From Propionimicrobium sp963511305 (GTDB lineage: Bacteria; Actinomycetota; Actinomycetes; Propionibacteriales; Propionibacteriaceae): 64,000 nucleotides of DNA. Under the pieces are notes generated by a model. The model did not search any database. It was not told where the DNA came from and saw only the letters and a list, made by a program, of their open reading frames with translations. The stretch is taken from assembly GCA_963511305.1 (NCBI GenBank), contig CAUPIJ010000004.1:49858-113857 (forward strand). Direction: 5' to 3'. The position numbers and the translations under genes are program-made. Shown here one piece after another: positions 34,569 through 43,593 of this stretch; position 1 is the first letter of the stretch; every line of letters begins with the position of its first letter.

Positions 34569-37208
34569 CTATTTCTTCGTGGTCTTCCTCGCGGCTGGTT
34601 TCTTGGCCGTGGTCTTCTTAGTCGTCCGCCTTCGCTTAGGTGCCGGGCCCTTCGCTCGCTTGGCGGCCAGCATGTCGCTGGCCTGCTCCGGCGTGACGTC
34701 CTCGGGAAGAAGAGCCTTGGGCAACGACTGGTTGGTCTCGCCGTCGGTGATGTAAGGGCCGAAGCGACCGTTCTTGATCACCATTTTCTTGCCAGTCGAC
34801 TTGTCCTCGCCCAGCTCGCGAAGCACCGCCGACGAGCGTGCGCCGCGCGTCTTCGGCTTGCTGTAGAGCTCCTCGGCCTCTTCGAGAGTGACGGTGAACA
34901 GCGATTCCTCGCTGGGCAGCTGACGTGTGTCCTTGCCCTTGCGCAGATAGGGGCCGTACGGGCCGTTCTGGGCTGTGATCTCGTTGCCCTCGGCGTCGGC
35001 GCCCACCACGCGCGGCAGGCTGAGCAGCCTCAGCGCCTCCTCAAGCGTGACGGTGTTCGGGCTCATCGTCTTGAACAGCGAAGCCGTGCGCGGCTTCGAC
35101 TTCTTCTTGCCCTCAGCCTCCGCCAGAACCTCGGTTACGTACGGCCCATACCTGCCGTTGCGCACCACGATCGGCACGTTCTTTTCCGGGTCGACGCCCA
35201 GCTGGCGTTCGGCGCCGGAAGGCGTAGCCAGAAGCTCCTTGGCTTTCTCCACGGTCAGCTCGTCGGGGGCAAGATCCTCCGGAATGTTCGCGCGCTCCTG
35301 CTTCTCGTTCTCCAGGTAAGGCCCGTAGCGGCCAACCCGAACCACGATGCCGCTGTCGTCCAGCGGGAAGCTGCTGTTTGCTCTGGCATCGATGTCGCCT
35401 AGATCCTCGACCAGCGCGGCGAGGCCGTCATTTCCACCGTCTCCATTGTAGAACTTCTGCAGCACCTCGAGGCGATTGAGGTTGCCGGTGGCGATCTCGT
35501 CGAGCCTGTCCTCCAGCTCTGCGGTGAACTTGTAGTCAACGAGCTGGCTGAAGTGCTGCTCCATCAGCCTGGTGACGGCGAACGCAAGCCAGGTAGGCAC
35601 CAGCGCGGCGCCGCGCGTCCAGACATAGTCGCGGGGCGTGATGGGGGGGGTGATAGAGGCGGTGGTGGTCCGCCGACCGATCTGCAGCTCGTGGAGCGTG
35701 GGCATCAGGGTCGGCTCGGTGTAACGCGCCGGCGGCTTGGTCTGGTGGCCGTCCGCGGTCGCGCTGACCAGCTTGAGCGGCTGCGAGATCTCGAATTGTG
35801 GCAGTCTGGTTTCACTCTTCTCCGCATCGGCCTCTACGTACGCCCGCATGAAGCCCGGGAAGGTGATCGTGCGTCCCGACGCGACCAACCCAGCCAATTC
35901 CACATTATGCGTAGTCAGAGCAATTTTTTCAGCCATTCTGGCATCGATCTTGACGCTGACCGTCTGCCCCTGAGCGTCGGCCATCTGCGAGGCAATGGTG
36001 CGCTGCCAGATCAGTTCGTAGAGCCGGTACTGATCGGCAGCAAGGCCTGTCTGGGACGGGACGCGGAAGTTCGAGCCTGCGGGGCGAATGGCCTCGTGAG
36101 CCTCCTGAGCGTTCTTCACCTTGCTGGAATAGAAGCGCGGCTTTTCGGGCACCGAATCCTTGCCGTAGAGCTGAATCGCCTGCTTGCGCGCGGCGTTGAT
36201 GGCCTCGCCCGAGAGCGAGACCGAGTCGGTACGCATATATGTGATGAAGCCGGACTCGTAGAGCTGCTGGGCGACGCGCATAGTGCGGTCGGTGCTGAAA
36301 CCGAGCTTGCGGCCGGCCTCCTGCTGCAGCGTGGTTGTCCTGAAGGGCGCGGCTGGTTTGCGGCGATACGGCTTCTGCTCTATGTCGCTGACGGCTATGT
36401 CAGCCGCGCCAAGCGCCTCCGCGATGGCATTCGCGTCCTGCTCATTTAGCGTCAGCACTTCGGCTTTCAGCTTGCCGGCATCGTCGAAATCGGTTCCCCT
36501 GGCGATGCGAGTGCCATCGAGGGTGGCCAATCGAGCCGGAAATTCGTGGCCGGCGTCGTCCTTTCCGGTGTTCAGCGCGATGACCAAGTCCCAGTATTCG
36601 GCTGGCACGAAGGCGATGCGCTCGCGTTCGCGATCGACGACCAGGCGGGTGGCCACCGATTGCACGCGGCCGGCCGAGAGTTTCGGCATGACCTTCTTCC
36701 ACAGCACTGGGCTGACTTCGTAGCCATACAGCCTGTCCAGGATTCGGCGGGTTTCCTGGGCATCGACGAGATCCTCGTCGAGGTCTCGCGGGTTTTCGAC
36801 CGCGGCCTGGATGGCCTCCGGGGTGATCTCGTGGAAGACCATCCTCTTCACCGGAACCTTCGGCTTGAGCTCCTGCAGCAGGTGCCAGGCGATCGCCTCT
36901 CCCTCGCGATCCTCATCTGTTGCCAGGTACAGTTCGTCGGCCTCTTTTAGCTCGTCCTTGAGTTTCTTGATGGTGCTTTTTTTGTCCGGGTTAACCACGT
37001 ATAGGGGCGAGAAGTCCTTCTCAATGTTCACACCTAGCCTGCTCCACGCCTCGCCTTTATATTTGGCGGGCACCTGGGCAGCGTTATTGGGGAGGTCTCT
37101 GACGTGCCCACGGCTCGACTCAACGATGTAATCGTTGCCCAGATAACTGGCAATCTTGTTTGCCTTCGTGGGCGACTCGACGATTACGAGGCGTCGCTTT
37201 CCGGTCAA
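34569..37208 (-). CDS. topA: DNA topoisomerase I (type IA)
   Basis: 879 residues from TTG 37208, supported by AAGGAG 6 bases before. The Toprim domain begins VIVESPTKANKI with DEDREGEAIAWH; the catalytic Tyr is Y322 or so in GFITYMRTDSVS; AGRVQSVATRLVV and four C-terminal repeats (RFGPYITDG, GPYLRKG, RYGPYVTEV types) plus a Lys/Arg-rich tail follow, as in actinobacteria. It relaxes negative supercoils. One oddity: residues about 502-525 (35634-35705), where GRPSTYASI is expected, read GRRTTTASITPPITP, with an 8-base G run at 35643-35650. The frame is kept. Confidence 0.95.
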   Translation of the reverse strand: MTGKRRLVIVESPTKANKIASYLGNDYIVESSRGHVRDLPNNAAQVPAKYKGEAWSRLGVNIEKDFSPLYVVNPDKKSTIKKLKDELKEADELYLATDEDREGEAIAWHLLQELKPKVPVKRMVFHEITPEAIQAAVENPRDLDEDLVDAQETRRILDRLYGYEVSPVLWKKVMPKLSAGRVQSVATRLVVDRERERIAFVPAEYWDLVIALNTGKDDAGHEFPARLATLDGTRIARGTDFDDAGKLKAEVLTLNEQDANAIAEALGAADIAVSDIEQKPYRRKPAAPFRTTTLQQEAGRKLGFSTDRTMRVAQQLYESGFITYMRTDSVSLSGEAINAARKQAIQLYGKDSVPEKPRFYSSKVKNAQEAHEAIRPAGSNFRVPSQTGLAADQYRLYELIWQRTIASQMADAQGQTVSVKIDARMAEKIALTTHNVELAGLVASGRTITFPGFMRAYVEADAEKSETRLPQFEISQPLKLVSATADGHQTKPPARYTEPTLMPTLHELQIGRRTTTASITPPITPRDYVWTRGAALVPTWLAFAVTRLMEQHFSQLVDYKFTAELEDRLDEIATGNLNRLEVLQKFYNGDGGNDGLAALVEDLGDIDARANSSFPLDDSGIVVRVGRYGPYLENEKQERANIPEDLAPDELTVEKAKELLATPSGAERQLGVDPEKNVPIVVRNGRYGPYVTEVLAEAEGKKKSKPRTASLFKTMSPNTVTLEEALRLLSLPRVVGADAEGNEITAQNGPYGPYLRKGKDTRQLPSEESLFTVTLEEAEELYSKPKTRGARSSAVLRELGEDKSTGKKMVIKNGRFGPYITDGETNQSLPKALLPEDVTPEQASDMLAAKRAKGPAPKRRRTTKKTTAKKPAARKTTKK

Positions 37209-37392
37209 AATACACTCCTTAAACTGTCATCCGCGGCCGTTCGCGGATAGCTCGCATTCGGATAACTTTTCATTTTACGTGCCGCCTGGCAAGTCCTTGG
37301 TAGCCGGGGAGGGCTGTCTGCAAGACGTTGCCCCTAGTTTTGCACATAAGTAGAAAATTTCATCCCTCCAATCTTGATGACAAGATAGAACC

Positions 37393-39648
37393 ATGTCTTT
37401 TCGACGGTGGACTGATCGGCAGCAGGTGAAGCACGTGCATCACCTGCCGGCGAGCTCCGGTGAGACCGCCGACTGGCCGAGCTGGCTGCAGCCCGAGGTC
37501 ATCGAAGAATTCCGCCACGGACGAATCAGCAGCCCCTGGCGCCACCAGGTGGAACTAGCAGAGCACGCGCTCGCCGGCAGACATTGCGCGATCGCAACCC
37601 CGACGGCCTCCGGCAAGACCCTGGCATACCTGATACCGATCCTGTCAGCAACCGCGGTAGACAGCTCGCAGGCTGTAGTGCCGGGCGGCAACGACGATCT
37701 GCGCACCAGGCTCGGCGTCGCCAACCACACCGCGCTATATCTGTCACCAACCAAGGCTCTGGCCCACGACCAATACGACAAGGCCCGATCGTTAGCACCT
37801 AAGGGCTGGCAAATCGCCACTCTGGACGGCGATTCCACGCAGGCCGAACGCGGCTTCGCTCGTCATCAGGCAGACTATCTGCTGACCAATCCTGACATGC
37901 TCCACCTGTCTATTCTACCTAGTCACAGCCGCTATCAGCGCTTTTTAGGCGGGCTGCGCTACGTCGTGATCGACGAGGCGCACCGGTATCGTGGCGTCTT
38001 CGGCTCACACGTCGCGAATGTGCTGCGCAGGCTGCGCCGAGTCTGCGAGCACTACGGATCGAACCCGGTGTTCATCCTGTCTTCTGCAACCGCCACCGGT
38101 GTCGCCGAATGGGGTGCCCGGCTGATCGGCTGCCACGAGCCGCTGCAGGTGGTAGCCGAAGACCATTCTTCCCACGGCAAACGCACCGATATCCTCTGGC
38201 AACCGATCGACACGCCTCCTCACGAAGCGGCTGACCTGATGGCTGAGCTGGTCAACGACGGCTATCAGACGCTGACCTTCACGCCCAGCAGAAGCCAAGC
38301 GGAGCTGGTGGCACTTCGAGCAGGCCGCAAGGCTCCGGCGATCGCCAGCTACCGAGCGGGGTATCTGGCCGATGAGCGTAGGAACATCGAACAGGCGCTG
38401 TCGCAGGGCGAGCTGTGCGGTGTCGCCGCCACTAATGCCCTGGAGCTGGGCATCGACATCTCCGGCTTGGACGCTGTTATCATCGCCGGTTTCCCCGGCA
38501 CTCTTGCCTCCTACCGCCAACAAGCCGGACGCGCGGGCAGAAAAAATCAAAGTGCCCTCACCATCCTGGTGGCGAAGGAGGATCCGTTAGACGCCTACTT
38601 AATGGAGAACCCACAATTGCTGTTCTCCAAGCCCAGCGAAACCTGCATCTTCGATCCCTACAACGTCCACGTGCTCGGCCCGCATATCGCCGCTGCTGCC
38701 CAGGAGATTCCGTTGACTACGGATGACGAGCGCTACTTCTCGCCAAAGATGAGCGAGCTAGCCGACCAGGCGGCCGCCGCAGGCTTGCTGCGCAAGCGCC
38801 CTACCGGCTGGTACTGGGTTCGACCTGATCGAGCCGTCGACTCGATCAGCCTGCGAGGCTCGGGCAAGAGCCAGATAAACATCGTCGACGAGTCATCCGG
38901 CACGGTGATCGGCACCGCCGACGCGTCCAACGCCGACCGCACTGTCCACAAGGGAGCGGTTTATCTACACAAGGGCGAGCACTGGCTGGTCAGCGAATAC
39001 TCTCCCACGGAGTCCACCGCCCTGGTGCATGCCGCCGACCCGTCCTACTACACTCAGGCTAAGTCGGTCAGCGATCTGCGGGTTTGCGACGTCTCGGAAC
39101 AACGCGAATTCGGCCACGGCTCGCTCGCCCACGGCGAAGTCGAGATCGCCAGCCAGGTGGTTTCGTACCTTCGCAGGGATACCTCGTCCGGCGAGGTTTG
39201 GGACGAGACCGCCCTAGATCTACCGATGCGCACCTTCCGCACCCACGCAGTCTGGTGGACCGCACCCGAATCCTTCACCGAGAGCCTCGGCATGAAACCC
39301 CAGGATCTGGCCTGCGCAGCGCACGCCGCCGAGCACACCTCGATCGGCCTGCTGCCGGTTTTCGCGACCTGCGACCGCTGGGACATCGGAGGACTCTCAA
39401 CGATCCTTCACCCCGACACGGGAGCCCTTACCGTTTTCGTTTACGACGGAGCCGCAGGCGGTGCGGGCTTTGCTGAGCACGGCTACAGGATCGCCGACGA
39501 GTGGCTGACGGCAACCCTGGCCAGATTGCAGAACTGTTCTTGCGAAGCAGGCTGCCCATCCTGCATCGTCTCACCGAAGTGCGGCAACACTAATCAAACC
39601 CTCGACAAACATGCCGCGATCACGCTGCTCAACAGATTTCTGGCATAG
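37393..39648 (+). CDS. DEAD/DEAH-box helicase with DUF1998 domain (MrfA/YprA-like)
   Basis: 751 residues. Walker A TPTASGKTLAYL is at about 69-80, the DEAH box in YVVIDEAHRYRGVFGSH near 196, helicase C with QQAGRAGRKNQSAL near 380, and the C-terminal DUF1998 zinc site CSCEAGCPSCIVSPKCGNTNQTLDK close to the end. Bacillus MrfA of this family works in mitomycin-damage repair. It lies beside the Tad genes in many actinobacteria (the M. tuberculosis Rv3649 position), but it is not part of the pilus operon because it runs opposite. Confidence 0.92.
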   Translation: MSFRRWTDRQQVKHVHHLPASSGETADWPSWLQPEVIEEFRHGRISSPWRHQVELAEHALAGRHCAIATPTASGKTLAYLIPILSATAVDSSQAVVPGGNDDLRTRLGVANHTALYLSPTKALAHDQYDKARSLAPKGWQIATLDGDSTQAERGFARHQADYLLTNPDMLHLSILPSHSRYQRFLGGLRYVVIDEAHRYRGVFGSHVANVLRRLRRVCEHYGSNPVFILSSATATGVAEWGARLIGCHEPLQVVAEDHSSHGKRTDILWQPIDTPPHEAADLMAELVNDGYQTLTFTPSRSQAELVALRAGRKAPAIASYRAGYLADERRNIEQALSQGELCGVAATNALELGIDISGLDAVIIAGFPGTLASYRQQAGRAGRKNQSALTILVAKEDPLDAYLMENPQLLFSKPSETCIFDPYNVHVLGPHIAAAAQEIPLTTDDERYFSPKMSELADQAAAAGLLRKRPTGWYWVRPDRAVDSISLRGSGKSQINIVDESSGTVIGTADASNADRTVHKGAVYLHKGEHWLVSEYSPTESTALVHAADPSYYTQAKSVSDLRVCDVSEQREFGHGSLAHGEVEIASQVVSYLRRDTSSGEVWDETALDLPMRTFRTHAVWWTAPESFTESLGMKPQDLACAAHAAEHTSIGLLPVFATCDRWDIGGLSTILHPDTGALTVFVYDGAAGGAGFAEHGYRIADEWLTATLARLQNCSCEAGCPSCIVSPKCGNTNQTLDKHAAITLLNRFLA

Positions 39649-39657
39649 CACTCCTTC

Positions 39658-40044
39658 CTACGTTTCGTCTATGACGCCGGCTTTCGCCGCCGCTTTCACC
39701 GATTTCAGACCGCCCAGTATGCGGGGCTTCGGGGACGTCTCTAGCTCTATCGCGACGACGAATTCACCAATTCCAGCCTCAACCTCACAGCTGTTTAGCT
39801 TGAGCTCTTCACCCGCCTCTTTGTTCATTTCGATAGAGGCCTCCGCGGCCTCGCAGGCAGCCCGACCCGAGGCGTGCGCCCTAGCAGCATCGAGTGCAAC
39901 CAGATCAGCCTGATTTCGCAGCCGCCTGGCTGAGCCGAGCCACGCAGCTAGGATGACCGCGAACACCGTAGTCACAAGCAGAACAACGATTATCGACGAA
40001 CTAAGCATCGTGCCCGAGCCGCGCTGCCGGTTAATTTTCACCAC
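39658..40044 (-). CDS. TadE-like pseudopilin (helicase/secretion-neighbourhood type, Rv3654c-like)
   Basis: 128 residues: a short N-terminal GSGTMLSSS followed by one membrane helix (IIVVLLVTTVFAVILAAWLG) and then a soluble domain with two cysteines (RAACEAAEA, LNSCEVEAG). This matches the TadE-like protein of actinobacterial Tad loci. It overlaps the TadE gene by 14 bases and ends 10 bases from the helicase stop. It would be a minor pilin in the Tad system. Confidence 0.8.
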   Translation of the reverse strand: MVKINRQRGSGTMLSSSIIVVLLVTTVFAVILAAWLGSARRLRNQADLVALDAARAHASGRAACEAAEASIEMNKEAGEELKLNSCEVEAGIGEFVVAIELETSPKPRILGGLKSVKAAAKAGVIDET

Positions 40045-40378
40045 CCCATTCGTTCTGCATGATGGATTTGGCCTCCACTTTCACCGGCCCGAACCTGCCC
40101 AGATATTCCTCCTTGCTGACGGTGACCAGAACCCGGTCGTGATGCTTTTGAACATCGACTACCGCGCCCTCGGGGACGTTTTCTCGGGCTTGGGCAGCCA
40201 GCTGCTCGTCGTTCCTGGATTCAAACCGGGCTATCCTGGCCGCGCTCTCATCGCACCTGGCCTGCACCCCGACCAGACCGATCAGCCATGCCAGCAAGAC
40301 TGCGACGAGCGCCGTCGTCATTATTCCGATCGCCAATTCGACCGTCACATAGCCACGAGAATTACGAAGTGAATTCAT
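40031..40378 (-). CDS. TadE family pseudopilin
   Basis: 115 residues from ATG 40378 (a TTG 15 bases upstream is also in frame). The N-terminus, SRGYVTVELAIGIMTTALVAVLLAWLIGLVG, has the TadE/pilin-like Glu-5-type charged residue after the cleavage region (YVTVE) and a single membrane helix. It is a minor pilin of the Tad apparatus. A perfect hairpin lies just before its start. Confidence 0.82.
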   Translation of the reverse strand: MNSLRNSRGYVTVELAIGIMTTALVAVLLAWLIGLVGVQARCDESAARIARFESRNDEQLAAQARENVPEGAVVDVQKHHDRVLVTVSKEEYLGRFGPVKVEAKSIMQNEWGGEN

Positions 40379-40397
40379 TTGATATCCGATCAAGGTA

Positions 40398-40429
40398 ATT
40401 TAGGTGGCCCAAGTTAGGGCCACCTAAAT
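40398..40429. terminator. Intercistronic hairpin between pilin gene and tadE
   Basis: Perfect 13-bp arms ATTTAGGTGGCCC (40398-40410) and complement (40417-40429) around AAGTTA. No T-run follows leftwards (the next bases are ACCTTG), so it is better described as an attenuator or 3'-stabilising structure for the pilin mRNA. Confidence 0.6.
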
Positions 40430-40438
40430 AAGTTGGTC

Positions 40439-40786
40439 TTAGGGCAGTTGAGCCCCAACCTTTGTAATCAGCGAAATAACGAATTTCAGCATCGCAGAGA
40501 AGAAATCCTTGCCCGTAATAATCTTCAACAAGACGAGAGCTAGGGCGACAGCCGCCAAAATACCGACGGCGTATTCCGCCGTTGCCATCCCTCGTTCAAA
40601 AGCCTTTCGGACTTTAGTTTTCTTTTGCGCTTCGATTGAGTCGAGAACCTCCAGCTGCTCGTCCGTGCTCAGCGTTCTCATTGAATTAGCCTCGGCTTCA
40701 GCGATCTCCTGCCACCGCTGAACAGCATCAGCATTTTCGAGCTGGCAGTAATCAATTTCCGTGTTTTCCAGAACAGCGTTACTCAC
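40439..40786 (-). CDS. Tad pilin-like DUF4244 protein
   Basis: 115 residues. A hydrophilic leader about 65 residues long ends at RGMATAEYAVGILAAVALALVLLKIITG, with the G-x-x-x-x-E (GMATAE) prepilin cut and the Glu after it; after cleavage a ~50-residue pilin with one helix remains. The leader is much longer than in classical Flp pilins (usually under 20). Next to tadC and TadE this is the likely major pilin. The unusual leader might need a dedicated TadV peptidase, which is not in the window. Confidence 0.82.
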   Translation of the reverse strand: MSNAVLENTEIDYCQLENADAVQRWQEIAEAEANSMRTLSTDEQLEVLDSIEAQKKTKVRKAFERGMATAEYAVGILAAVALALVLLKIITGKDFFSAMLKFVISLITKVGAQLP

Positions 40787-40922
40787 CGGATTTTCCTTTC
40801 ACTCGGTTTCGTATCTTTTCGATACAAAAACACTTTTGTTAACCAGCTCAGGAAAATTCATTCGGACAACACTTTGTGGATATTCCTGTTGAAATCTTCG
40901 GTTAATTGTTGATAACTGATAT

Positions 40923-41621
40923 CTAAAGCAGGCCCGAAGAAATGACTCCGGCGATAATCGGCACGACCCCCACCAAGATAAAACTCGGCAAAAAACAAGA
41001 CATCAGCGGCAAAACGGATTTCACAGATAGCGTCTTAGCTTCGCTCTCCAGCTCGCTGGCCAGCTCCGCACGCGCGTCGCCAGCATGCAAGAGCAACAAC
41101 TTGGTCACTGCAGAACCGGAAGAGACCAGGGCGGCGACATCGTTGGCGACCGGCTCCCAAACCGGCTCAGTGGCGATAAATCGCCAAGACTGGCCCTGAC
41201 TACGACCAACGTCTAGGTTCCTGCGATAAGAACGCAAGAGTTCTGCCGTGGCGGACGGACTCACTTCTGCCACCTCGCTCATGGCCTGACTGATCGGGGC
41301 GCCGGCGCTGAGACAGGAAGCGAGCAGTTCAAGCGTGGCTGGAAGCTGCTCCCGCAGCTGTTCCTGTCTTCGTTTCTCGGCTTTCGTCTCGCCCTGGCCA
41401 ACCACAACGAAGACTGCGACCACCGTAACGGCACCGATTAGGCCCCCAATGACGTCCTCAAAAATCGCGAAACCAATCACAGCCCCAGCGATTCCGGCCC
41501 ACACCGGACGAAGGTCTCGTCCCTTTTTCCGTTTCGTTGTTGGCATTTTGATCCTGCCGGCGGGCAGCCAGATTAGCGCAGCGAGGCCAACAAGGAACGC
41601 GGCCATAAGCGCACCCATCAT
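40923..41621 (-). CDS. TadC-like type II/IV secretion inner-membrane protein
   Basis: 232 residues from ATG 41621 (ATG-ATG; the first overlaps the tadB stop by one base as TGATG). It has several membrane helices (at about 2-20, 46-75, 205-230) and the cytosolic T2SF helical segment with LPATLELLASCLSAGAPISQAMSEVAEVS. TadB and TadC together form the pilus platform. TadB is the neighbour, so assignment of B/C is by position. Confidence 0.86.
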   Translation of the reverse strand: MMGALMAAFLVGLAALIWLPAGRIKMPTTKRKKGRDLRPVWAGIAGAVIGFAIFEDVIGGLIGAVTVVAVFVVVGQGETKAEKRRQEQLREQLPATLELLASCLSAGAPISQAMSEVAEVSPSATAELLRSYRRNLDVGRSQGQSWRFIATEPVWEPVANDVAALVSSGSAVTKLLLLHAGDARAELASELESEAKTLSVKSVLPLMSCFLPSFILVGVVPIIAGVISSGLL

Positions 41622-42409
41622 CAGCCGACTCGCCTCTCGACGCGCAAAGCCAGCCGTTCTGTCCAGATCACGCCCGCGCACGCCAACAGCACTGCCAGTG
41701 TGAGGCAGACGTTGCCCAGCGTGGTGCCCACCAAGAAATTAATCGGATTGCCACCGGCGGCAAAACCGAAACCGATGCCCACCACAGGTAGACAGGCCAG
41801 AAGGCGTCCAGTGGCCCTAGCCGAAGCGAGCTCAGTGGTTACCGTGCGATTGGTTCGCTCGGCGCTGCGCAGCCCGGCGACCACCTGCTCAACTGCAGGC
41901 CCAACGGGAGCCCCGGTGCGCTGGCAAAGCTGCCAGGCGCCGGCGAGCTGCCCGAAGCCCTGAGAACCGGGTTGATCTGCGGCACGCCGCATAGCGCTGG
42001 AAACATTCGCCCCAACCTGATGAGCCATCGCCACCGGCATCAGCTGCGGGCACTCCTCGGCGGCTATTTGGATCGCCTTCGCCGGTATCAACCCAGTTTT
42101 AAGCTGGCCGCTCAAGATATTGCAGCCGTGCAGCACCTGTCTGCTGGCATCTTTGGCCGCAGCTGACCGTCTAGATATCGCGACCACCCAGCTAAGGCAT
42201 AGATAGACCGCGCTCGCCATCACCGTCCAGTAAATCGCCCTTGGCACGATTGCGAATACCATCAGGTTTACCGATAGGACGACTGCTAGGTGCTTGTGCT
42301 TGACCTTTCGCGCCCTAGGTGGCGCTTCCTGCAGCCTGCCCACCATGGACGGCGGGGTAAACAAAATGGTTGCCGTACCCGCCAGCGCAGCCGCAAATAT
42401 CGCGATCAT
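41621..42409 (-). CDS. TadB-like secretion-system inner-membrane protein
   Basis: 262 residues with membrane helices near 2-15, 48-80 and at the C-terminus, and the T2SF core VGANVSSAMRRAADQPGSQGFGQLAGAWQLCQRTGAPVGPAVEQVVAGLRSAER. It partners TadC in the platform. The start overlaps the tadA stop by four bases (ATGA). Confidence 0.86.
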   Translation of the reverse strand: MIAIFAAALAGTATILFTPPSMVGRLQEAPPRARKVKHKHLAVVLSVNLMVFAIVPRAIYWTVMASAVYLCLSWVVAISRRSAAAKDASRQVLHGCNILSGQLKTGLIPAKAIQIAAEECPQLMPVAMAHQVGANVSSAMRRAADQPGSQGFGQLAGAWQLCQRTGAPVGPAVEQVVAGLRSAERTNRTVTTELASARATGRLLACLPVVGIGFGFAAGGNPINFLVGTTLGNVCLTLAVLLACAGVIWTERLALRVERRVG

Positions 42410-43593
42410 GCTGCCGCCAAAGATCTCTGCTCGAGCAGCCCCACCAGCTCTGGATAGGCTTCCTTCGCGACCATCTTTGTCGATTCACCCCGACTAGCCT
42501 CTAAGGCCGGAATGACCTGCACCAGCCCGTCCGTACGTGGCTTCAGAAGACCGATCTGCCCCACCTGACGACGGCCACTAGCCAACCGTTTCACGTGCAC
42601 CACCACCTGAATCGCGGAAGCCACCTGAGCATGACAAGCCGCTCTGGATAACCCACCGAGCGCTGCGAGCGCCTCGAGCCTGGCTGGCACGTCAACTGCG
42701 GAATTGGCGTGCACGGTACCGCAGCCACCCTCGTGTCCAGTGTTCATGGCGCGCAACAGGTCACACAGTTCTGCGCCTCGGATTTCGCCGACTACCACTC
42801 GATCTGGACGCATCCTCAATGCCTGCTTGACAAGGTCAGTCATCGTCACCTCGCCGGCGCCCTCGGAGTTCGCGGGTCGACTCTCCAACCGGACGCAAAA
42901 ATCGTGTGCTGGCTCCAGTTCCCTAGAGTCCTCCACGATCAGCAGCCGCTCGTTTTCGGGCAGTTCGCCCAACAGTCCGGCCAGCAGCGTCGTCTTTCCT
43001 GAGCCTGTACCTCCGCTGATCAGAAATGCGACCTTCTTATCGATCATGGCGCGCAGCAAGTCAGCGGTCTGTGCACTCATCGAGCCGTTAGCGACCCACT
43101 GGTCAAGCGTGAACCCGGCCTTAGCTGGCAGCCTGAGGCTGATGCACGTGCCCGGATCTGCAATCGGCGACAGCACGGCGTGAAATCGGATGCCACTAGC
43201 CAAGCGTGCATCCACATACGGGCTCGAATCGTCCAGACGCCGCCCGGCACTTGCCGCCAGCCGAACCGCGAGCTGACGAACCTGAGCGTCGGTGTCGAAC
43301 TTAACGTCCGCTACCTCTAAACCCCTACCGCGATCGATCAGCACGCGCCGCGCCCCGTCAACGATTACATCCGTCAGCCCGGGGATGCCTAGTAGCGGCT
43401 CAAGCTGACCGGCACCGACGCTGGTTCTGCGCAGCGCCTCGACGGTGAGCAGCACGGCAGCGTCGCTGACCACCATGCCGATGTCCTTCAAGGCATCGGC
43501 GACGTCCTGGGGCGTCCATTGCCTGCCGAGCCCAGCCAATATGATCCGGATCGATTCGAGTTTCTCCTCGTCGAGCTGGTTTAGATTAATCAT
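42406..43593 (-). CDS. tadA: Tad pilus assembly ATPase (TadA/CpaF)
   Basis: 395 residues. VirB11-like: GLEVADVKFDTDAQVRQLAVRLAASAGRRLD, Walker A SGGTGSGKTTLLAGLLG at about 190-206, LIVEDSRELEPAH, and MRPDRVVVGEIRGAELCDLLRAMNTGHEGGCGTVHANS with the conserved Asp/Glu and His boxes. It powers pilus assembly or retraction. It overlaps the TadZ-like gene by four bases. Confidence 0.92.
   Translation of the reverse strand: MINLNQLDEEKLESIRIILAGLGRQWTPQDVADALKDIGMVVSDAAVLLTVEALRRTSVGAGQLEPLLGIPGLTDVIVDGARRVLIDRGRGLEVADVKFDTDAQVRQLAVRLAASAGRRLDDSSPYVDARLASGIRFHAVLSPIADPGTCISLRLPAKAGFTLDQWVANGSMSAQTADLLRAMIDKKVAFLISGGTGSGKTTLLAGLLGELPENERLLIVEDSRELEPAHDFCVRLESRPANSEGAGEVTMTDLVKQALRMRPDRVVVGEIRGAELCDLLRAMNTGHEGGCGTVHANSAVDVPARLEALAALGGLSRAACHAQVASAIQVVVHVKRLASGRRQVGQIGLLKPRTDGLVQVIPALEASRGESTKMVAKEAYPELVGLLEQRSLAAA

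Noticed and set aside
34569..37208. topA as a pseudogene because of the altered motif
   Set aside because: The frame is intact over 879 codons, catalytic Tyr and Toprim motifs are present, and the gene is essential in actinobacteria.
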